64,000 nt of DNA, taken from positions 1,670,001 to 1,734,000 of the forward strand of contig NZ_CP074373.1 of NCBI RefSeq assembly GCF_021560035.1, written 5' to 3'. The translations under genes were made by a program, and so were the position numbers. The stretch comes from Virgibacillus sp. NKC19-16. GTDB lineage: Bacteria > Bacillota > Bacilli > Bacillales > Amphibacillaceae. Of the stretch, positions 8,527 through 18,325 are shown one piece after another (the first letter of the stretch is position 1; each line of letters begins with the position of its first letter). The notes beneath the pieces are model-generated. The model saw only the letters and a list, made by a program, of their open reading frames with translations. It ran no database searches and was not told the origin of the DNA.

Positions 8527-10188
8527 GTGACGGTACAAAAGTTGGATGGCGTTACTTTTGCGCAAATGGTACAATCTGGAGCATACCATTTAGCAGACAA
8601 TGCCAAAAAAATAGATGCATTGAATGTATTTCCAGTACCAGATGGTGATACTGGAACAAATATGAATTTATCGATGACTTCCGGAGCGAGCGAAGTTAAG
8701 GAACTGGACAGTAATGATGTCTCTGAAGTGGCGAATGCTTTTGCTAAAGGGTTATTAATGGGAGCCAGAGGGAACTCCGGTGTTATTCTATCGCAGATTT
8801 TCCGTGGTTTTTCAAAAGGAATGGATAAAAAACAAACCCTTACAGCCGGAGATTTAGCAAATGCTTTTGATAGTGGTGTTGCAACAGCATATAAAGCTGT
8901 TATGAAACCAGTAGAAGGAACCATTTTAACGGTTGCAAAAGATGCTGCAAAAGAAGCTGTCAAACAAGCAAAAAAGGAAACCGATGTAATCGCTTTAATG
9001 GAACATGTAATAACGGAAGCGAAAGCATCATTGAAACGTACACCTGATTTATTACCCGTTTTAAAAGAAGTCGGTGTTGTTGATTCAGGTGGACAAGGCC
9101 TGGTTACAATTTATGAAGGCTTTTTAGCTGCGTTAAAAGGAGAAGAACTTCCGGAAAATGACTCTGATATAGATATGGATGATATGGTAAATGCAGAACA
9201 TCATAAAATCACACAGGATTTCATGGATACAGCTGATATTGAATTTGGTTATTGCACGGAATTCATGGTTAAATTTGAAAAGGAGAAAATAGCTAAAAAT
9301 CCTTTTAATGAAGAAGATTTTCGGAATGAGTTAAGTGAACATGGTGATTCCTTATTGGTTGTTTCCGATGATGATATTGTAAAAGTTCATGTACATGCGG
9401 AATATCCAGGAACGGTTATGACACTTGGTCAGCGATATGGTAGTTTGATTAATATGAAAATAGAAAACATGCGTGAACAGCATACGGCTCTTGTAGGAGA
9501 TAAAAGTAATAAAGAAACACCCAAAGAAAAAACGGAATATGCGATTGTGACTGTTGCTATAGGAAGTGGTTTAAAAACGTTGCTGGAAAGTCTTGGTGCT
9601 TCTGTTGTGATTGAAGGTGGACAAACAATGAATCCCAGCACACAGGACATTACCGATGCTATTAAACAAGCCAATGCAAATAACATTTTAATTTTACCAA
9701 ATAACAAAAACATTATTATGGCAGCAGATCAAGCTGCAAAATTAGCAGAAGAAAATGTAGAAGTTGTGCCAACAAGTACGATTCCACAAGGGATAAGTGC
9801 GATGTTAGCATTTCATCCCCAATCTGACATCACGACGAATAAAGAAACAATGGATGAAGCCAGAAAGCTTGTCAAAACCGGACAAGTTACATATGCAGTG
9901 CGTGATACGCAGATTGATGGTATGACGATCGAGAATGGTAACTTCATGGGAATAGCGAACGGTAAAATTAAAGCATCACATCAAGATAAAATGGAAGTCG
10001 TGAAATTATTAATAAATGAAATGATTTCGGAAGATGATGAGATCCTTACTATCTTACAAGGTGAGGATACAGAGGATAAAGAAGTTGAAACGCTTGTTTC
10101 CTACATGAGCGAGGCGTATGAAGATATCGAGGTTGAAGTTCATAAGGGGAACCAGCCGGTGTATTCTTATATACTGTCCGTGGAGTAA
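8527..10188 (+). CDS. fakA: Fatty acid kinase catalytic subunit FakA (YloV, DAK2 domain)
   Basis: Phosphorylates fatty acids carried by a FakB (DegV-family) partner so that they enter phospholipid synthesis. The N-terminal DhaL/DAK2 domain shows the Asp cluster in VFPVPDGDTGTNM and the ARGNSGVILSQIFRG loop that bind ATP and Mg. The C-terminal half (about 300-553) matches the YloV family. It starts at GTG 8527 behind AGAGGAGGAAG. Proximity to the plsX-fabD genes in the next operon fits a role in membrane lipid supply. No FakB is present in the window. Confidence 0.92.
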   Translation: MTVQKLDGVTFAQMVQSGAYHLADNAKKIDALNVFPVPDGDTGTNMNLSMTSGASEVKELDSNDVSEVANAFAKGLLMGARGNSGVILSQIFRGFSKGMDKKQTLTAGDLANAFDSGVATAYKAVMKPVEGTILTVAKDAAKEAVKQAKKETDVIALMEHVITEAKASLKRTPDLLPVLKEVGVVDSGGQGLVTIYEGFLAALKGEELPENDSDIDMDDMVNAEHHKITQDFMDTADIEFGYCTEFMVKFEKEKIAKNPFNEEDFRNELSEHGDSLLVVSDDDIVKVHVHAEYPGTVMTLGQRYGSLINMKIENMREQHTALVGDKSNKETPKEKTEYAIVTVAIGSGLKTLLESLGASVVIEGGQTMNPSTQDITDAIKQANANNILILPNNKNIIMAADQAAKLAEENVEVVPTSTIPQGISAMLAFHPQSDITTNKETMDEARKLVKTGQVTYAVRDTQIDGMTIENGNFMGIANGKIKASHQDKMEVVKLLINEMISEDDEILTILQGEDTEDKEVETLVSYMSEAYEDIEVEVHKGNQPVYSYILSVE

Positions 10189-10200
10189 AGCAAAAGATAA

Positions 10201-10233
10201 AAAACTCGCCTTGTAAAAAAGGCGAGTTTTTTA
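10201..10233. terminator. Bidirectional terminator between fakA and the purine permease
   Basis: AAAACTCGCC and GGCGAGTTTT form a perfect 10-bp stem around a TTGTAAAAAA loop, followed by TTTTTTA. Both flanking genes converge on it, and the permease stop codon lies within its right edge. Confidence 0.9.
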
Positions 10234-11514
10234 TATCCCAATGACTTTCATTATGAAATCTAACAGGAAAAGGAATGAAATAATAAGTAAAGCTACCGAT
10301 AATTCTTTTTGCTTTCCCTGTGCCAATTTTACGATTGGATATGCAATAAATCCAAATGCCATCCCATCAGCAATACTATATGTGAATGGAATCATAACAA
10401 TGATTAAAAGTGCTGGCATAGCTTCAGCCAAATTGTCTAATGGAATCTGACGAATATTTTGAGCCATGATCATCCCAACAAGGATTAAAATAGGGCTAAT
10501 AGCGGTATCAGGAATCATCGTTATCCATGGAATGATAAAAAGGGTCCCCAGGAACAGCAGGCTTGCTGTTATAGCTGCTTTGCCCGTTTTTCCGCCTGAT
10601 GCGATTACGGCGGCATTTTCAGCCGACGAAACAGTAGGAGATGTACCAAAGAAGGCACATGTCAACGTTGAAAAGGCTGTTGCCTGATAGGCCTTACTGT
10701 AGCTTTCTTCTCGATCCAGCATATCAAGCTGTCCATTAATTAAGCCCATATTCTCGAAAATGAGGACCATCGCCAGTGGGAACACTGCCAACCAAAATGA
10801 TAGCTCTCCAATCGCAGAAAATGAAGGAATAAAGAGTAATTGTTGCTCATTTAATGCTACAGCGCTTCCCTCCGAAGTATCAATAACACCGAAGAAATAG
10901 GCGAGGATAGTTCCACATATTATTGTAATCAAAAAATTGGCAGGGATATTTTTTACAAATAAAAATATCGCCAAGAATAATGTTAATAAGCTAACGATTA
11001 CAGGTGGTGATGTAAAGTCTCCAATTGCAACTACACTATTATCTCCATTTACAACAAGACCGCTTTTCTCCAAGCCGATTAAAATAAGGAATAAGCCTAA
11101 ACCTGCCGTAATGCCATGTTTTAATGATCCAGGTACAGCTTCTTTTAATAAAAGCCCTAACTTCGTAAAAGCTGTGATTAAAAAGATGAGAGCAGCTAAT
11201 AATACGGCTGCTAGACCCTCCTGGAATGTAAGCCCAGTTCCTTCCACAATGGAATAGGCGAATAGGGCGTTTATTCCCATGCCGGGAATAAGTATTAACG
11301 GTAATTTGGCAAATAAACCCATCAATAATGTCCCAACGAAACTAGCCAGAATAGTGGCAATCATACCGCTTTCTAAAGAAATCCCGGTTTCACTAAGTAT
11401 AGATCCATTGACAACCACAATGTATACAGTTGTCAGATAACCGGTTAATCCTGCAAGAAATTGAGTGCGGAAATTTCGCTCATGTGGCAATTTTGACTCC
11501 TGTTTATAAGGCAT
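10231..11514 (-). CDS. NCS2/AzgA-type purine base permease (PbuG/PbuO-like)
   Basis: A 427-residue polytopic membrane protein on the minus strand with 12-14 hydrophobic segments. The family features FLAGLTGYLTTVYIVVVNGS near the N-terminus, ILIPGMGINALFAYS and the conserved FGTSPTVSSAENAAVIASGG place it in the AzgA branch of purine transporters (guanine, hypoxanthine or adenine). The exact substrate cannot be told from sequence. It has a short leader with its own promoter at 11579-11607; I see no purine riboswitch. It occupies the place of sdaAB-sdaAA in B. subtilis, suggesting insertion or replacement. Confidence 0.9.
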   Translation of the reverse strand: MPYKQESKLPHERNFRTQFLAGLTGYLTTVYIVVVNGSILSETGISLESGMIATILASFVGTLLMGLFAKLPLILIPGMGINALFAYSIVEGTGLTFQEGLAAVLLAALIFLITAFTKLGLLLKEAVPGSLKHGITAGLGLFLILIGLEKSGLVVNGDNSVVAIGDFTSPPVIVSLLTLFLAIFLFVKNIPANFLITIICGTILAYFFGVIDTSEGSAVALNEQQLLFIPSFSAIGELSFWLAVFPLAMVLIFENMGLINGQLDMLDREESYSKAYQATAFSTLTCAFFGTSPTVSSAENAAVIASGGKTGKAAITASLLFLGTLFIIPWITMIPDTAISPILILVGMIMAQNIRQIPLDNLAEAMPALLIIVMIPFTYSIADGMAFGFIAYPIVKLAQGKQKELSVALLIISFLFLLDFIMKVIGI

Positions 11515-11578
11515 AAATTTCCCTCATAATTAAACTGTCCCTCTCCCGCCCGATTATAAAAATAACCCACGAATGATT

Positions 11579-11607
11579 ATTATAGACGTTTTTGTTATAA
11601 TTTACAA
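11579..11607 (-). promoter_or_regulatory. Sigma-A promoter of the purine permease
   Basis: On the minus strand TTGTAA, a 17-base spacer and a perfect TATAAT. The -10 box lies 65 bp before the permease start codon. It overlaps the recG-side promoter. Confidence 0.75.
11593..11601 (+). promoter_or_regulatory. Extended -10 promoter candidate for recG
   Basis: TGTTATAAT on the plus strand is an extended -10 (TGn plus a perfect TATAAT), 50 bp before the recG ATG. No good -35 is seen 17 bp upstream (ATGATT). It lies inside the spacer of the minus-strand permease promoter. Confidence 0.5.
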
Positions 11608-11651
11608 TAAAGAGAAATACATACGAAATGATATAGAGAGAGTGATGAACC

Positions 11652-13685
11652 ATGCTGAGTGAGCCCGTAACACACATTAATGGAGTAGGTGAAAAGTTTG
11701 CTGAGGACCTAGCAACATTACATATATATACAGTAGAAGACTTATTGCATTATTTTCCTTATCGGTATGATGTATTTGAAATTAAACCACTTGGCGAGTT
11801 GATTCACGAGGATAAAGTTACCATTGAGGGCAGAGTGGTTCATGACCCCTCCCTCGCTTTTTATGGAAAAAATAAATCTAGGCTCACCTTTACTGTACAG
11901 GTGGAGAATATAGCTATAAAAGCGGTGATGTTTAATCGAGCTTTTGCCAAAAAACAGATCAATCCGGGAGATATCTTAACATTAACAGGGAAGTGGGATG
12001 CTCATCGTCTGCAAATCACTGTCAGCAATTATAAAAAAGGTGTTGCTGAGGAAGAGGCAACCATCCACTCGATATATTCGATAAAAGGTGACATATCGAG
12101 TGGGAGACTAAAGAAAACGATCGGACAGGCATTAAAGGATCATGTACATGAAACGACAGAGCTCCTGCCTTTGAGTTTCTTGGATGCATATAAGCTGCCT
12201 GACCGAAAAAAAGCGCTAAGAACCATGCATTTCCCAACAAGTAGAGTAGCACTTAAACATGCGAGACGACGATTTATATATGAAGAATTTCTGTTATTTC
12301 AACTTAAAATGCAGCTCTTAAGAAGATTAAAGCGAGAAGCTACCCAAGGTAATGCGCAGCACTATGATCCTGTTAAAATACAGGAGTTTAAAGATGTCTT
12401 CCCATTTGATTTGACAAAAGCACAACAAAAATCGTTGAATCAGATTTTATCTGATATGAAATCACCATACAGGATGAATAGACTTCTGCAAGGTGATGTA
12501 GGATCAGGTAAAACTGCTGTAGCTGCGATATGTCTATATGCGTCGATTACTGCAGGAAAGCAAGGGGCGTTAATGGTTCCAACTGAAATCCTTGCAGAAC
12601 AGCATTATCAATCGTTAACGAATTTATTTGGAGAAAAAGCAAATATTGTGCTATTAACAGGGGCTGTAAAAGGGAAAAAACGAAAAGAAATTGTAGATGC
12701 TATTGGAGATCATGAAGTAAATATTGTAATCGGAACACATGCCCTTATACAAGATGATGTTATTTTCGGTGATTTAGGATTTGTTATTGTGGACGAGCAG
12801 CACCGCTTTGGCGTCAATCAAAGGCGAGCTCTACGGGACAAAGGGCTAAGTCCTGATGTTTTATTCATGACTGCAACACCAATTCCACGTACACTAGCTA
12901 TTACCGCGTTTGGGGATATGGATGTTTCTGTAATTGATGAAATGCCTCAGGGCAGAAAAGCGATAGAAACTTATTGGACAAAAGGGAATACATTTGAAAG
13001 AGTATTGGGTTTCATTGAAAAACAGATTTCTGTTGGTGAGCAGGCATATGTCATTTGCCCACTTATCGAGGAGTCCGATAAATTGGATATTCAAGATGCG
13101 GTTGACCTTTATCACCAATTACAAGATTATTATCCAAGGGAGGTAGAAATTGGTCTAATGCATGGCAGACTTCCTGCAGAAGAAAAAGATAGTGCTATGA
13201 AACAATTTGCTGCCAATGAAATTCAAATACTTGTTTCCACAACTGTCGTAGAGGTTGGGGTTGATGTTCCAAACGCGACGATTATGGTCATTTATGATGC
13301 CGAGCGTTTTGGTTTGTCACAACTCCATCAGTTAAGAGGGAGGGTTGGCAGAGGAGATAAGCAGAGCTATTGCATTTTAATCGCTGATCCAAAAGGAGAG
13401 GTTGGAAAGGAAAGAATGCGGGTCATGACGGAAACCACAAATGGATTTGAGTTGTCCGAGCAGGATTTAAAATTAAGGGGCCCCGGGGATTTTTTTGGAA
13501 AAAAACAAAGTGGTGTACCGGATTTTAAAGTTGCTGATATGATCCATGATTACCGGGCGCTAGAGACAGCGCGTAAGGATGCACAGGAAATTATTGAAAC
13601 AAATCTGCTCGAAGAAGATGAGGCATTTTATCAACTAAGGGAATATTTGGAGAATAGTTCCTTTTTTGCCGATAAATTAGATTAA
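11652..13685 (+). CDS. recG: ATP-dependent DNA helicase RecG
   Basis: Superfamily 2 helicase that remodels stalled forks and branched recombination intermediates. The N-terminal wedge/OB domain (about 1-200) is followed by helicase motifs: Walker A LLQGDVGSGKTAVA (about residue 283), DEQH box VIVDEQHRFG, motif III TATPIPRT, and the C-terminal TTVVEVGVDVPNA and QLRGRVGRG. Length of 677 residues is typical (B. subtilis 682). It is 77 bp upstream of fapR with a promoter in between, so fapR can be transcribed separately. Confidence 0.96.
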   Translation: MLSEPVTHINGVGEKFAEDLATLHIYTVEDLLHYFPYRYDVFEIKPLGELIHEDKVTIEGRVVHDPSLAFYGKNKSRLTFTVQVENIAIKAVMFNRAFAKKQINPGDILTLTGKWDAHRLQITVSNYKKGVAEEEATIHSIYSIKGDISSGRLKKTIGQALKDHVHETTELLPLSFLDAYKLPDRKKALRTMHFPTSRVALKHARRRFIYEEFLLFQLKMQLLRRLKREATQGNAQHYDPVKIQEFKDVFPFDLTKAQQKSLNQILSDMKSPYRMNRLLQGDVGSGKTAVAAICLYASITAGKQGALMVPTEILAEQHYQSLTNLFGEKANIVLLTGAVKGKKRKEIVDAIGDHEVNIVIGTHALIQDDVIFGDLGFVIVDEQHRFGVNQRRALRDKGLSPDVLFMTATPIPRTLAITAFGDMDVSVIDEMPQGRKAIETYWTKGNTFERVLGFIEKQISVGEQAYVICPLIEESDKLDIQDAVDLYHQLQDYYPREVEIGLMHGRLPAEEKDSAMKQFAANEIQILVSTTVVEVGVDVPNATIMVIYDAERFGLSQLHQLRGRVGRGDKQSYCILIADPKGEVGKERMRVMTETTNGFELSEQDLKLRGPGDFFGKKQSGVPDFKVADMIHDYRALETARKDAQEIIETNLLEEDEAFYQLREYLENSSFFADKLD

Positions 13686-13695
13686 CATTAACATC

Positions 13696-13724
13696 TTGCA
13701 TAATTAACTGTAGTATTATATATT
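13696..13724 (+). promoter_or_regulatory. Sigma-A promoter of the fapR operon
   Basis: TTGCAT, a 17-base spacer and TATATT, placed just upstream of the FapR operator. The -10 box ends 50 bp before the chosen fapR start. Confidence 0.75.
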
Positions 13725-13727
13725 ACT

Positions 13728-13747
13728 ATTAGTACCAAGTCATAAAA
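13728..13747 (+). promoter_or_regulatory. FapR operator
   Basis: ATTAGTACCAAGTCATAAAA matches the FapR box as I know it (ATTAGTACCTAGTCTTAATT) at most positions, including the core TTAGTACC. It starts four bases after the -10 box, so bound FapR would block initiation. Malonyl-CoA release of FapR then couples fapR-plsX-fabD-fabG expression to precursor supply. The match is direct; the regulation is established for B. subtilis. Confidence 0.82.
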
Positions 13748-13774
13748 TGTGGATTACGTTGGATGGTGCCAGAT

Positions 13775-14356
13775 ATGAAAAGAACGAAAGCAGATCGTCA
13801 ACAAGATTTAAAAGCAACTATTGAAGAAACACCGTTTATAAATGATGAGCAACTTGCACAAATGTTTTCAGTCAGTATTCAAACGATACGTCTTGATCGC
13901 ATGGAGCTCTCCATTCCAGAACTTCGGGAACGTATTAAATCTGTTGCGAATAATCAGGTTAAAGCATTGCCAATGGAAGAAGTGATTGGGGAAGTTATTG
14001 ATTTGGAATTGGATAAGCGGGCGATTTCCATTTTGGATATTAAATCGGAACATGTATTTTCCCGTAATAAGATAGCGCGCGGCCATCATTTGTTTGCACA
14101 AGCCAATTCACTTGCTGTTGCGGTCATAAACGATGAGTTAGCACTCACTGCAAAAACAGAAATTAAATTTACAAGACAAGTAAAGGAAGGCGAGCGTGTT
14201 ATCGCCAAAGCAACCATGGATGGAAAAAATGATAAAGGTTTAACGATTGTTAAAGTAGATAGTTTTGTAGAAAATGAGAACGTATTGTCAGGACTATTTT
14301 ACATGTATCAATCAAATGAACAGAAAGGGGATCGCTTAGGTGAGGTTAGCAATTGA
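13775..14356 (+). CDS. fapR: Malonyl-CoA-responsive repressor FapR
   Basis: Transcriptional repressor of fatty acid and phospholipid synthesis; binding of malonyl-CoA releases it from DNA. The N-terminal winged helix includes the recognition segment [20 protein letters not shown]. The C-terminal two thirds form a hot-dog fold ligand domain. I start it at ATG 13775, giving 193 residues and the family N-terminus [10 protein letters not shown]; an in-frame ATG at 13763 is also possible. It overlaps plsX by 17 bp. A FapR box lies just upstream, so it should repress itself. Confidence 0.94.
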   Translation: MKRTKADRQQDLKATIEETPFINDEQLAQMFSVSIQTIRLDRMELSIPELRERIKSVANNQVKALPMEEVIGEVIDLELDKRAISILDIKSEHVFSRNKIARGHHLFAQANSLAVAVINDELALTAKTEIKFTRQVKEGERVIAKATMDGKNDKGLTIVKVDSFVENENVLSGLFYMYQSNEQKGDRLGEVSN

Positions 14357-15350
14357 TGCCATGGGAGGCGACCATGCACCAAAAGAAATTGTGCTGGGTG
14401 CAATGGATGCAATTTCCCAGATAGGAGACCTGCATATCACCCTAATAGGTGATGAAAATAAGATTAACGAACATTTATCAAATACAAAGAATATTGAAGT
14501 TATACATACCGAAGAAGTTATAACAAGTGAAGATGAGCCTGTACGTGCTGTTCGTCGTAAAAGAGGCGCCTCACTTGTACTAATGGCAAAAGAAGTTAAC
14601 GAAGGGCGAGCAGATGCTTGTATCTCGGCAGGGAACACGGGCGCATTAATGAGTGCAGGTCTGTTTGTTGTTGGCAGGATTCCCGGGATTGACCGACCTG
14701 CGCTTAGTCCGACACTTCCTACTATTGACGGGAAGGGATTTCTATTATTAGATGTAGGGGCAAATGTTGATGCAAAGCCTGATCATCTTGTTCAATATGC
14801 GGTGATGGGATCCATTTATACAGAGAAAGTGCGTTCGCTAAAAAATCCGACAGTAGGCCTATTGAATGTCGGAACAGAAGAAGGAAAAGGAAATGACCTT
14901 ACCAAAAAGGCGTTTGCTTTAATGAAAGATGCCCCCATTAATTTCATTGGAAACGTGGAAGCTAGAGACATATTAAGCGGGGCGGCCGATGTTGTCGTTA
15001 CAGATGGATTTAGTGGAAACATCGCTCTAAAAACAATTGAAGGTACAGCAATGACGATGTTTTCGATGTTAAAGGAAACGTTCATGTCTTCCATGAAAAC
15101 AAAAATGGCAGCCGGTATGGTAAAAAGTGATTTAAAAGGGTTGAAAACGAAACTGGATTATTCGGAATATGGTGGCGCCGGCCTGTTTGGTTTAGCATCA
15201 CCTGTCATTAAAGCACATGGATCATCAAATCAAAGAGCAATTTATAATGCGATTAAACAAGCTTGCCACATGGTTGAGTACAATGTGACTGATACGATTA
15301 AAACAACTGTCGAATCCATTAAATTGGATAAAGAGGAGGGATCTCAGTGA
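14340..15350 (+). CDS. plsX: Phosphate acyltransferase PlsX
   Basis: Makes acyl-phosphate from acyl-ACP, the first committed step of phosphatidic acid synthesis with PlsY. The N-terminal signature [18 protein letters not shown] and the central [13 protein letters not shown] and [13 protein letters not shown] motifs identify it. It starts at GTG 14340 behind AAAGGGG, inside the end of fapR, and its stop overlaps the fabD start by four bases. These overlaps suggest translational coupling through the fapR-plsX-fabD-fabG genes. Length is 336 residues. Confidence 0.96.
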   Translation: MRLAIDAMGGDHAPKEIVLGAMDAISQIGDLHITLIGDENKINEHLSNTKNIEVIHTEEVITSEDEPVRAVRRKRGASLVLMAKEVNEGRADACISAGNTGALMSAGLFVVGRIPGIDRPALSPTLPTIDGKGFLLLDVGANVDAKPDHLVQYAVMGSIYTEKVRSLKNPTVGLLNVGTEEGKGNDLTKKAFALMKDAPINFIGNVEARDILSGAADVVVTDGFSGNIALKTIEGTAMTMFSMLKETFMSSMKTKMAAGMVKSDLKGLKTKLDYSEYGGAGLFGLASPVIKAHGSSNQRAIYNAIKQACHMVEYNVTDTIKTTVESIKLDKEEGSQ

Positions 15351-16288
15351 AGAGAGTAGCTTTTATGTTTCCAGGACAAGGTTCACAAGCGGTTGGTATG
15401 GGGAAGGTATTCTATGACAGTTATCCGGACATTAAAGAGCTATACCAGGAAGCGAATCAGGCATTAAATAGAGATATTACTAAGATTATGTTTGAGGGAC
15501 CAAAAGAGGAGTTAACAGAAACAGAAAATGCACAACCTGCCTTATTATTATCTAGTATTGCCATACATACATTACTGTTAAAAGAACAAATTCAACCAGT
15601 TATGACGGTTGGGCACAGTCTTGGAGAATACAGTGCTTTAGTCGCAGCAGGGTCGATTCCTTTGGACAGGGCTTTACCCCTTGTAGCCACTCGTGGTAAA
15701 TTAATGGAAGAAGCATTTCCAAAAGGCCGAGGAACAATGGCAGCGGTGCTTGGCCTTTCTGAAAAAGAAATAGAAAACTCCCTGAAGGAGGTAAGTGAAG
15801 ATAACGTTGTTGATATTGCGAATTTAAATTCTCCAGGACAAATCGTTATTTCCGGGTCAAAAGAAGGGATCGAACAGGCGTCAGCTATTTTAAAAGAAAA
15901 TGGTGCAAAACGTATCCTTCCGTTAAATGTCAGCGGGCCATTTCATTCTAAATTGATGAAAGCTGCTAATGCTGAATTTACAGCATATTTAAATGAAACT
16001 GAAATAAAAACTGCCAGCATTCCTGTTTATGCTAATGTTTCAGCAGCACCAGTAACAGAAAGTGAAGAGATAAAAGACCTTCTCATTAAACAATTGTATT
16101 CTCCTGTACGATTTGAAGAATCGATTCGACACATGATTGATCAAGGCATTGACGCTTTTGTTGAAGTTGGTAATGGAAAAGTACTGAGCGGTCTTGTAAG
16201 AAAAATAAATCGCAGGACACCTACATTCGCAGTACAGGATATAGAATCAATGAATGACTTTATTTCATGGTACAGGGAGGGATCGTAA
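15347..16288 (+). CDS. fabD: Malonyl-CoA:ACP transacylase FabD
   Basis: Transfers malonyl groups from CoA to acyl carrier protein for chain elongation. MFPGQGSQ at the N-terminus, the nucleophile elbow GHSLGEYSA (Ser about 91) and the GPFHS histidine motif are all present. It starts at GTG 15347 behind AGAGGAGGG. The stop codon shares a base with the fabG ATG (TAATG). 313 residues, normal for the family. Confidence 0.96.
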   Translation: MKRVAFMFPGQGSQAVGMGKVFYDSYPDIKELYQEANQALNRDITKIMFEGPKEELTETENAQPALLLSSIAIHTLLLKEQIQPVMTVGHSLGEYSALVAAGSIPLDRALPLVATRGKLMEEAFPKGRGTMAAVLGLSEKEIENSLKEVSEDNVVDIANLNSPGQIVISGSKEGIEQASAILKENGAKRILPLNVSGPFHSKLMKAANAEFTAYLNETEIKTASIPVYANVSAAPVTESEEIKDLLIKQLYSPVRFEESIRHMIDQGIDAFVEVGNGKVLSGLVRKINRRTPTFAVQDIESMNDFISWYREGS

Positions 16289-17028
16289 TGCTAAAAGGTA
16301 AAAACGCTTTAGTTACAGGTGCATCACGTGGAATTGGCAGGGCAATTGCTATAGAATTAGCCAAACAGGGAGCAAATGTAGCGGTGAACTATGCTGGAAG
16401 TGAAGCAAAAGCAAAAGGTGTTGTAGAAGAGCTTGAATCAATTGGAGTGAAGGCATTTAAAGTCCAGGCAGATGTTGCAAATGAAACAAATGTCAAATCG
16501 ATGGTGAAGGAAGTAGTCAGTCAGTTCGGGAGTCTGGATATTTTAGTAAATAATGCTGGAGTTAATAAAGATAATTTATTAATGCGCATGAAAGAAGAAG
16601 AATTTGACCAAGTTATAAACACGAATCTTAAAGGTGCCTTTGTCTGTACAAAAGCAGTAACAAGACAAATGATGAGACAAAAGAATGGCAGAATTATAAA
16701 TGTCGCATCTATTGTCGGGGTTAGTGGTAATGCGGGACAGGCAAATTATGTGGCTGCCAAAGCAGGTGTTATTGGATTGACGAAGACGACCGCGAAAGAA
16801 TTAGCCACGCGTAATATTCTTGTTAATGCTGTAGCACCAGGCTTTATAACAACAGATATGACGGATGAATTAACAGAAGAACAAAGAGCAAGCATGCTGG
16901 CGATGATCCCCTTGGAAAGATTGGGAACAGCTGAAGATGTAGCGAATGTTGTACGGTTTCTGGCATCTGAAGACGCAAATTACATCACAGGACAAACCAT
17001 TCATATAGATGGTGGTATGGTGATGTAA
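16288..17028 (+). CDS. fabG: 3-oxoacyl-ACP reductase FabG
   Basis: NADPH-dependent short-chain reductase for the first reduction of fatty acid elongation. The cofactor motif [10 protein letters not shown] lies near the N-terminus, NNAG in the middle, and the catalytic Ser, Tyr and Lys in [21 protein letters not shown] start it at ATG 16288, seven codons inside the open frame, because AGGGAGGG sits seven bases upstream and the protein then begins [11 protein letters not shown] as in the family. 246 residues. Confidence 0.96.
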   Translation: MLKGKNALVTGASRGIGRAIAIELAKQGANVAVNYAGSEAKAKGVVEELESIGVKAFKVQADVANETNVKSMVKEVVSQFGSLDILVNNAGVNKDNLLMRMKEEEFDQVINTNLKGAFVCTKAVTRQMMRQKNGRIINVASIVGVSGNAGQANYVAAKAGVIGLTKTTAKELATRNILVNAVAPGFITTDMTDELTEEQRASMLAMIPLERLGTAEDVANVVRFLASEDANYITGQTIHIDGGMVM

Positions 17029-17075
17029 TTCTAAGTTAAACCCGCACTTATATTACATGAAAGGAGGTGAAGTCA

Positions 17076-17312
17076 GTGGCAGATGTGTTTGATCGTGTAA
17101 AAGCTATTATCATTGATAATCTTGATGTAGATGATTCTAAAGTAACCATGGAAGCATCTTTTAAAGATGACCTTGAGGCAGATTCTTTAGATGTGGTGGA
17201 GCTTGTCATGGAATTTGAAGATGAATTTGATATGGAAATTGCAGATGAAGAAGCTGAAAAAATAAATACTGTTGGTGATGCTGTAAACTACATAAATAGT
17301 TTACAATCCTAG
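17076..17312 (+). CDS. acpP: Acyl carrier protein
   Basis: Carries growing acyl chains on a phosphopantetheine arm attached to Ser37 in the motif [10 protein letters not shown]. The product is a 78-residue, highly acidic helical bundle. The GTG at 17076 is chosen because AAGGAGGTGA ends five bases before it; the apparent earlier GTG at 17067 lies within that ribosome site. It follows fabG by 47 bp, and a hairpin with a weak T run follows. Confidence 0.96.
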   Translation: MADVFDRVKAIIIDNLDVDDSKVTMEASFKDDLEADSLDVVELVMEFEDEFDMEIADEEAEKINTVGDAVNYINSLQS

Positions 17313-17319
17313 CGAAATA

Positions 17320-17345
17320 GAAAGTCCCGCGTTTGCGGGGCTTTC
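17320..17345 (+). terminator. Hairpin after acpP, probably a partial terminator
   Basis: GAAAGTCCCGC and GCGGGGCTTTC form an almost perfect 11-bp stem around GTTT. Only CTTTC rather than a long T run follows, so read-through into rnc is likely and would couple acpP and rnc. Confidence 0.65.
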
Positions 17346-17378
17346 AGTATATCCCCGAAATAGAGGTGAAAGTTCGGT

Positions 17379-18059
17379 ATGAATGTTACGGAGTTAGAAA
17401 AACAACTCGACATCACATTTAGTGATAAGAATTTGTTAAGGCAAGCTTTTACACATTCATCTTATGTGAATGAGCATCGTGGAGAATCATTTTCGGATAA
17501 TGAGCGATTGGAGTTTTTAGGTGACGCTGTATTGGAATTAGGTATTTCCCAGTATTTATATCGAGAAAATAAAAATATGCCTGAAGGAGAAATGACGAAA
17601 TTACGTGCATCGATTGTTTGTGAGCCATCCCTGGTTAATTTTGCACGTGATCTACAGTTTGGTGATTATATTTTGCTCGGAAAAGGGGAAGAACAAACAG
17701 GCGGACGTGATCGCCCCGCTTTACTGGCAGATGTATTTGAAGCATTTCTGGGAGCATTATATTTAGAGCATGGATTTGATAAAGTTTTAGCTTTTATAGA
17801 AGAACATGTTATTCCGAAAATAACCACAGGTGCTTTTTCGCATGCGATGGATTATAAAAGTCAGCTGCAGGAATTAGTTCAGCAATATAAAAATCAGACC
17901 ATTGAATATAAAATTGTTGAAGAAAAAGGTCCCTCCCATGATAAGGAGTTCGTTATTCAAGTAATCATTAAAGGTGACATTGCCGGATCCGGTGTAGGGC
18001 GAACTAAAAAAGAAGCAGAACAACGCGCAGCAAAGGCAGCGCTTGATAAATTTTCATGA
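17379..18059 (+). CDS. rnc: Ribonuclease III
   Basis: Double-strand-specific endonuclease that processes rRNA precursors and structured RNAs. The signature [14 protein letters not shown] carries the catalytic acidic residues, and a second acidic site is in [15 protein letters not shown]. The last ~70 residues form a double-stranded RNA-binding domain ending in [13 protein letters not shown]. Length of 226 residues is slightly short against B. subtilis (249), without a missing domain. Position between acpP and smc is conserved. Confidence 0.96.
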   Translation: MNVTELEKQLDITFSDKNLLRQAFTHSSYVNEHRGESFSDNERLEFLGDAVLELGISQYLYRENKNMPEGEMTKLRASIVCEPSLVNFARDLQFGDYILLGKGEEQTGGRDRPALLADVFEAFLGALYLEHGFDKVLAFIEEHVIPKITTGAFSHAMDYKSQLQELVQQYKNQTIEYKIVEEKGPSHDKEFVIQVIIKGDIAGSGVGRTKKEAEQRAAKAALDKFS

Positions 18060-18063
18060 GTAT

Positions 18064-18090
18064 AAGGCTGTGCATGCACAGCCTTATTAT
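18064..18090. terminator. Palindromic terminator between rnc and the UPF0435 gene
   Basis: AAGGCTGTGCA followed directly by TGCACAGCCTT is a perfect 22-bp palindrome with flanking A/T-rich ends. It lies between two converging genes and may act in both directions. Confidence 0.75.
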
Positions 18091-18100
18091 ATGTAGCATT

Positions 18101-18325
18101 TCAACTTTTTCTAACGGATCGCAATTCCTCTATAAATGCTTGTTTTTCAGCTGCACTTAGGTTGGCTTTTTGTGTAACCATATCATACATAAGCTTCAAA
18201 TCATCGTATTTATCTAAATCATAGTCATCCGGATCCATAATCTTACGGTTAACAACCCCTAAATGATCAGCTAATGCATCAAGTAAATACTTTAAATTTT
18301 CCTCTGATGGATACTCTAAATTCAT
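18101..18325 (-). CDS. UPF0435 / DUF1128 family small protein (YfkK-like)
   Basis: A 74-residue, mostly helical, acidic protein on the minus strand. The pattern SEENLKYLLDALADHLGVVN, the central DDYDLDKYDDLKLMYDMV and the C-terminal FIEELRSVRK resemble B. subtilis YfkK, a protein of unknown function. Its ribosome site on the minus strand is AGAGGTGAA. In B. subtilis rnc and smc are adjacent, so this gene is an insertion at the locus. No function is assigned. Confidence 0.8.
   Translation of the reverse strand: MNLEYPSEENLKYLLDALADHLGVVNRKIMDPDDYDLDKYDDLKLMYDMVTQKANLSAAEKQAFIEELRSVRKS

Noticed and set aside
11515-11640. Purine riboswitch upstream of the purine permease
   Set aside because: The leader from the predicted promoter to the start codon is only about 60 bases, and no aptamer-like stems are visible.
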